From positions 1-9,435 of the forward strand of contig JAUHWE010000137.1 in the NCBI GenBank assembly GCA_030424825.1: a stretch of DNA of 9,435 nt, read 5' to 3'. Position 1 is the stretch's first letter; every line of letters begins with the position of its first letter. The notes below the pieces were generated by a model, which saw nothing but the letters and a program-made list of their open reading frames with translations, did not search any database and was not told the DNA's origin. Source of the stretch: Verrucomicrobiia bacterium. GTDB lineage: Bacteria; Verrucomicrobiota; Verrucomicrobiia; Opitutales; Opitutaceae. Positions 6,343-9,435 of the stretch are shown piece by piece. The position numbers and the translations under genes are program-made.

Positions 6343-8507
6343 AGCCCGTCCAAAACTTGCTGGTATTGCGCTTGCGCCGGATTCAATTCCACTGCCTTAG
6401 TCAACGCCTCTTTCGCCTTATCGGTTTGCCCGACTTGCATGTGAGCCACTCCCAAATTGTACCACCAGCGGTCTTGTCCCGGATCGAGTGTCACCGCCCG
6501 CTCCATGGCTTGAATGGATCGATTCGTATCCCCTTTTTCTGCATACAGAAGTCCTTCCCCAAACCAGATTAGTCCAAGCGAAGAATCGATCCGCTTGGCT
6601 TGGTCCATCTTCCTCAGCGCCCCATCAAGATCTCCGACCCGCGCGAACATGATGGCGACATCGTACAGGAGATGAGCATTATTTTTATCAAAATCCGCTG
6701 CCTGTTCTGCCAGTTGTTTCGCTAGCACCGCATCTCCCTGGAGCACTGCCAACTCCGCCCGACGTAGCGCTCCTGCCGGTCGGTCCGCATTGGCCTCCGC
6801 ATACTCTTGCCACTCCTGGAAGGCACTCTGAGTGGGATTGAACTGGGTCGAAAGCGTATCAGCCGCTTGATTGCGAACCAAGCGAGAGGTATCATAGAGC
6901 CCTCGCTGCAAATCCGCCAGCCGATCATTGCGATTCGCCATAATGCGAAGCGCTGACTCTCTTTCGACTGGCGACTTCGATTTCGCTGATGCAATCGCAG
7001 CCTCCAAGCTCTCTGGAGTCCCTGGAGCCATCGCGCTCAATATCCGCAAATAGGTAGATCGCCAATACACGTTCTCTTCACCTTGCAGCAATCGATGGAC
7101 ATCGGTCCACGAGTCCGCTTCTCCCTTGTAGTAGGAATCCAAAACTTCTGCACGGTCGCGAAGCGCCAACCGGCGTTCAGAGTTTGGATACCAACTTTCT
7201 ACCTTGTCACGTGCCCATTCCACCGATTTGTCCCCATGACAGGTTGAACAAGCGTTTGGAACATCGTAGTCTATCGTCAGTTGTGGGTCCGGGATTGTGA
7301 ATCCATGATCACGCCTCGCATCTCTTTGCATGTACAGACGCTTTGGCATATGGCACGAAACACACTGGTTCCCCTCACTACCCAATGGATGGAAGCTGTG
7401 CGAGACTGGGTCGATTATGGTTGCTTCATTCAAGCCAGTCGAATGGCAGCGCATACAAAGCGAATTATCCTCAATCGGCAAAATCGTTTCATGCGAATGG
7501 GGATTGTGACAATCCAGACAACTGACCCCTTTATGCCCCATCTTGCTCAGCTTCAGTGAGGCAAATACATAGTCCTCCTCATTTGCCTTCCCATCAACGA
7601 AATAAGCGTTGGGCAAATCAGGAAGGACAAGGCGGAAATGGTCATCAAATCGCTCTCCTGCGTGAAAATCGTTGGCCGTGAGTTCTTCCCGGCGAGCATG
7701 ACAACTAGCGCAATTGTCCATAGCCAATTCAATGTTTAGAGAAGATTCCTTTTTCTCGTATTCTCCCGACCTCGCTGAAGCGACATGCGATTCCATGTCC
7801 TCGTGACATTGGATACAAGAGATTCCCTCAATCTTCCACTCGCTCGTGTATTCGTGCGTACGGATGTCGTAGTTCTTCTTATAGTCCGTCATATGGCACC
7901 AGGCGCAATTGGAGTTCCAGTTCATGCCTTGCTGGCTCCAGTGCCCCCAGTCGCCCTCGTCCCGATGTTCGTCTCCGAATACGTTGAACCATTGCTTTTT
8001 GTGCGGATCCCACGTCATTCCCTGTATCTGGAAACGACCCCCTGGAAACGGTATGAGAAACTGCCGAATGGGCGTCTCCCCAATTACAGAGTCGACTTTA
8101 CTCGGCAAATCCGCTCCCAATTCACTAATTTCAAAACTGCCATCCCTTGCTTCCAATTGGTATTTTCGTCCTGCCTGATCAATGATTTCCCCTTGGGAAA
8201 AGGCTTCTCCATCCTTTTCTGGATCCAGACGGCGATGGGCTAGCTGATGGTGGCTCCCCAGCCAATCGTCATACTGTTCGGCATGGCATTCCCTACAGGT
8301 TTCAGCAAGGTACCAATCATCGTTTTGCTCTGCACTTGCCGTCTCTCTACCAGCGACTTCTTTCGTATTCAGATTATCGCCTTCCTTGGAAGAGGAGTTC
8401 TCTGATCCACAACCAATAAAGAACACAAGGGCTACATTTGTCATACAAGCAGCGACAAACGCGACGTAGCCATGCTTTCGGACATTTCTTACTAATTTCA
8501 GGAGCAT
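6339..8507 (-). CDS. Octaheme c-type cytochrome lipoprotein with HEAT-like linker and C-terminal TPRs
   Basis: This is a predicted exported electron-transfer protein. Numbered from an upstream GTG at 8552, eight CxxCH heme sites are visible: Cys86 (CRECH), 216 (CAWCH), 246 (CIQCH), 281 (CASCH), 345 (CLDCH), 366 (CMRCH), 397 (CVSCH) and 435 (CSTCH). This resembles cytochrome c554 and doubled-CxxCH families. Many additional His residues could serve as distal ligands. Residues 440-590 are helical and HEAT-like. From 592 on there are four TPR units in exact 34-residue phase (592, 626, 660, 694). The N-terminus has a basic segment (KLVRNVRK), a hydrophobic stretch and FIGC with Cys48, a likely lipobox. 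I chose the ATG at 8505-8507 because it starts directly before the basic segment; the GTG at 8552 adds 15 residues, and neither has a clear ribosome binding site. No heme-maturation or partner gene is visible. Its role (respiratory reductase, electron conduit or scaffold) is undetermined. Confidence 0.9.
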   Translation of the reverse strand: MLLKLVRNVRKHGYVAFVAACMTNVALVFFIGCGSENSSSKEGDNLNTKEVAGRETASAEQNDDWYLAETCRECHAEQYDDWLGSHHQLAHRRLDPEKDGEAFSQGEIIDQAGRKYQLEARDGSFEISELGADLPSKVDSVIGETPIRQFLIPFPGGRFQIQGMTWDPHKKQWFNVFGDEHRDEGDWGHWSQQGMNWNSNCAWCHMTDYKKNYDIRTHEYTSEWKIEGISCIQCHEDMESHVASARSGEYEKKESSLNIELAMDNCASCHARREELTANDFHAGERFDDHFRLVLPDLPNAYFVDGKANEEDYVFASLKLSKMGHKGVSCLDCHNPHSHETILPIEDNSLCMRCHSTGLNEATIIDPVSHSFHPLGSEGNQCVSCHMPKRLYMQRDARRDHGFTIPDPQLTIDYDVPNACSTCHGDKSVEWARDKVESWYPNSERRLALRDRAEVLDSYYKGEADSWTDVHRLLQGEENVYWRSTYLRILSAMAPGTPESLEAAIASAKSKSPVERESALRIMANRNDRLADLQRGLYDTSRLVRNQAADTLSTQFNPTQSAFQEWQEYAEANADRPAGALRRAELAVLQGDAVLAKQLAEQAADFDKNNAHLLYDVAIMFARVGDLDGALRKMDQAKRIDSSLGLIWFGEGLLYAEKGDTNRSIQAMERAVTLDPGQDRWWYNLGVAHMQVGQTDKAKEALTKAVELNPAQAQYQQVLDGL

Positions 8508-8552
8508 TGTTCTATAGCCTAGCGGCAGAAACCGGAATAACAGCGAAGCCAC

Positions 8553-8702
8553 TTGAGATAGGAAAGCAAATTCGCCAGTAAATCTACAGAAGCCTTGCTA
8601 CAAGGCTCTCAAAACAGACTATGAGGTTGAGAACTCAGACTACAATGCAATGCGAAATTCGATTCCAGGCGACTGACGACCGATCCGCGAAATCCACATC
8701 CG
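8553..8702. promoter_or_regulatory. Divergent intergenic region between cytochrome and LamG-type gene
   Basis: These 150 bp must hold the 5' signals of both divergent genes. Visible elements are a perfect 7-bp hairpin at 8591-8607, an imperfectly related pair TCTCAA (8607-8612) and TTGAGA (8627-8632), and a direct repeat CAGACTA at 8615-8621 and 8636-8642 spaced 21 bp, two helical turns. TACAAT at 8641-8646 is a fair -10 hexamer for the plus-strand gene, about 57 bp before its ATG, but no good -35 sits at the correct distance. No promoter for the cytochrome is convincing. Together this suggests a regulated divergent promoter; the assignment is inference. Confidence 0.4.
8591..8607. repeat. 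Perfect inverted repeat (7-bp arms, 3-nt loop)
   Basis: AGCCTTG is followed by CTA and then CAAGGCT, a perfect 7-bp dyad. Neither strand continues into a T-run, so it does not look like an intrinsic terminator. It lies about 84 bp upstream of the cytochrome ATG and 95 bp upstream of the LamG-type ATG, a position that would suit a regulator binding site or a 5' leader hairpin of the cytochrome mRNA. Confidence 0.55.
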
Positions 8703-9435
8703 ATGGAATACGCTAGGCTGAAAGTACTCGCGGGAGTCGCAATTCTCCTAGCGACGTTGAGCTTCGGCTTGTACCCGTTTAATTTTATCTCACGAAACGA
8801 TATCGCGTTCGTTCCCCGCACTCCCGGACTTCAGTTTCACTCAAACGCAAATCAAAAGGGCTATTCTCAACAGGCTATTGGCTACACAGAGGATCCTGCC
8901 ATTTTTCCCCAGAACAAACCCGTAACGCTACTGATTGAAGCCATTCCCTCGAAGATTCCCAATGGACTTGGAACTCTAATTGATTTTCACGATGGACTCC
9001 ATCAGCCGGCACTGATCATTGCTCAATGGCGAAATCATCTTGTGATAAGGAGCCGGCGAAAAGACTCAACTACTGGTCGGGCTTACCAGGAAATTGGACT
9101 GTCTGATTGCCTGCAGCTTGATAAGCTTACGTCACTAGTGATCAACTACAATGGATCAGATACGCAAATTTTTCAGAATGGCCAGCTCGCTACTACCAAA
9201 CGTGGTTACCATCTGCTTGATCGCAATTCTACCCTGGAGGCACATCTTGTCATAGGCAATAACGCTACGGGTGAACGAGGTTGGATTGGAACCCTTAAGC
9301 GAATTGCGATTTTTGATAAAAGCGTCTCTCCAATCGACATAGAGAATCCAGGCGTAAGTCCAATCATCGAATACGTATTCAACAAGCCCTTCTCAGATCA
9401 GGTCCTCAACACAACTGGACCTAGCCACCCACTTC
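8703..9435 (+). CDS. Membrane-anchored LamG/jelly-roll domain protein, 3'-truncated (probable VanZ-LamG family)
   Basis: The frame is open from the ATG at 8703 to the end of the window (244 codons, no stop), so the gene is incomplete. In-frame stops upstream (TGA at 8628) limit the start, and this is the first ATG. Residues 6-23 form one hydrophobic helix ending in LYPFNF. That pattern is typical of the first segment of VanZ-like membrane proteins and can also act as an uncleaved anchor. Residues about 75-212 look like a concanavalin A/LamG jelly-roll domain: a strand with LVINYNGSDTQIFQNGQLA (145-163), then LVIGNNATGERGWIGTLKRI (182-201) and a closing IAIFDKSVSP. The following stretch, with EYVFNKPFSDQVLNTTGP (223-240), is like the linker that precedes the VanZ helices in LamG-VanZ proteins, but those helices would lie beyond the window. 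The LamG call is fairly sure; the VanZ part is inference. No Shine-Dalgarno is seen. Confidence 0.72.
   Translation, partial: MEYARLKVLAGVAILLATLSFGLYPFNFISRNDIAFVPRTPGLQFHSNANQKGYSQQAIGYTEDPAIFPQNKPVTLLIEAIPSKIPNGLGTLIDFHDGLHQPALIIAQWRNHLVIRSRRKDSTTGRAYQEIGLSDCLQLDKLTSLVINYNGSDTQIFQNGQLATTKRGYHLLDRNSTLEAHLVIGNNATGERGWIGTLKRIAIFDKSVSPIDIENPGVSPIIEYVFNKPFSDQVLNTTGPSHPL

Noticed and set aside
7785..8243. 152-codon plus-strand open frame inside the cytochrome region
   Set aside because: It is antisense to the heme-binding part of the cytochrome, whose CxxCH motifs fix the coding strand; the product has no family features.
8609..8821. 70-codon minus-strand open frame over the divergent region
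   Set aside because: It overlaps the anchor region of the LamG-type gene and the structured intergenic stretch, with no recognisable domain; the plus-strand frame is much longer and shows domain structure.
1..9435. A hidden defence, mobile or CRISPR-like system
   Set aside because: All long coding frames belong to household, transport or redox families; there are no regularly spaced repeats, transposase or integrase motifs, tRNA-linked att sites or toxin-antitoxin-sized pairs.

Overview
The window looks like an ordinary chromosomal stretch from a Gram-negative bacterium. Evidence for the envelope type is a TonB-dependent outer-membrane receptor, a lipoprotein-type multiheme cytochrome and an inner-membrane cation exchanger. 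Base composition is balanced by eye. The plug-domain style of the receptor, the TPR-tailed multiheme cytochrome and the LamG-type protein with a YPFNF-ending N-terminal anchor would fit the Verrucomicrobiota or a related PVC or marine lineage. That placement is inference from family resemblance; there is no marker gene here. I found no tRNA, rRNA, CRISPR array, insertion sequence, integrase or phage gene.

Layout. (1) 1-1962, plus strand: most of a TonB-dependent receptor whose signal peptide and TonB box lie before the window. (2) 1994-3001, minus strand: a CaCA-family Na+/Ca2+-type exchanger, convergent with the receptor. (3) 3124-6342, plus strand: a compact run of three genes. These are the tRNA-t6A dehydratase tcdA, a beta-CASP metallo-beta-lactamase RNA-processing enzyme whose ATG directly follows the tcdA stop, and an aldo/keto reductase 54 bp downstream. 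(4) 6339-8507, minus strand: a lipoprotein-like octaheme cytochrome c with a helical linker and four C-terminal TPRs. Its stop codon overlaps that of the reductase inside one TTAA. (5) 8703-end, plus strand: the start of a membrane-anchored LamG/jelly-roll protein that runs off the window, probably a VanZ-LamG protein.

How they may work together. tcdA and the beta-CASP nuclease form a plausible RNA-metabolism pair, joined by zero intergenic spacing. The other genes look functionally independent: outer-membrane uptake, cation homeostasis, carbonyl reduction, periplasmic electron transfer and a surface or membrane protein. The 150-bp divergent region between the cytochrome and the LamG gene holds the clearest non-coding structure, a perfect 7-bp dyad plus a 7-bp direct repeat at 21-bp spacing. 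I see no convincing new defence or mobile system. The points most worth a second look are the cytochrome/TPR architecture, the reciprocal D/N exchange in the antiporter alpha repeats, the tcdA start, and the structured divergent region.
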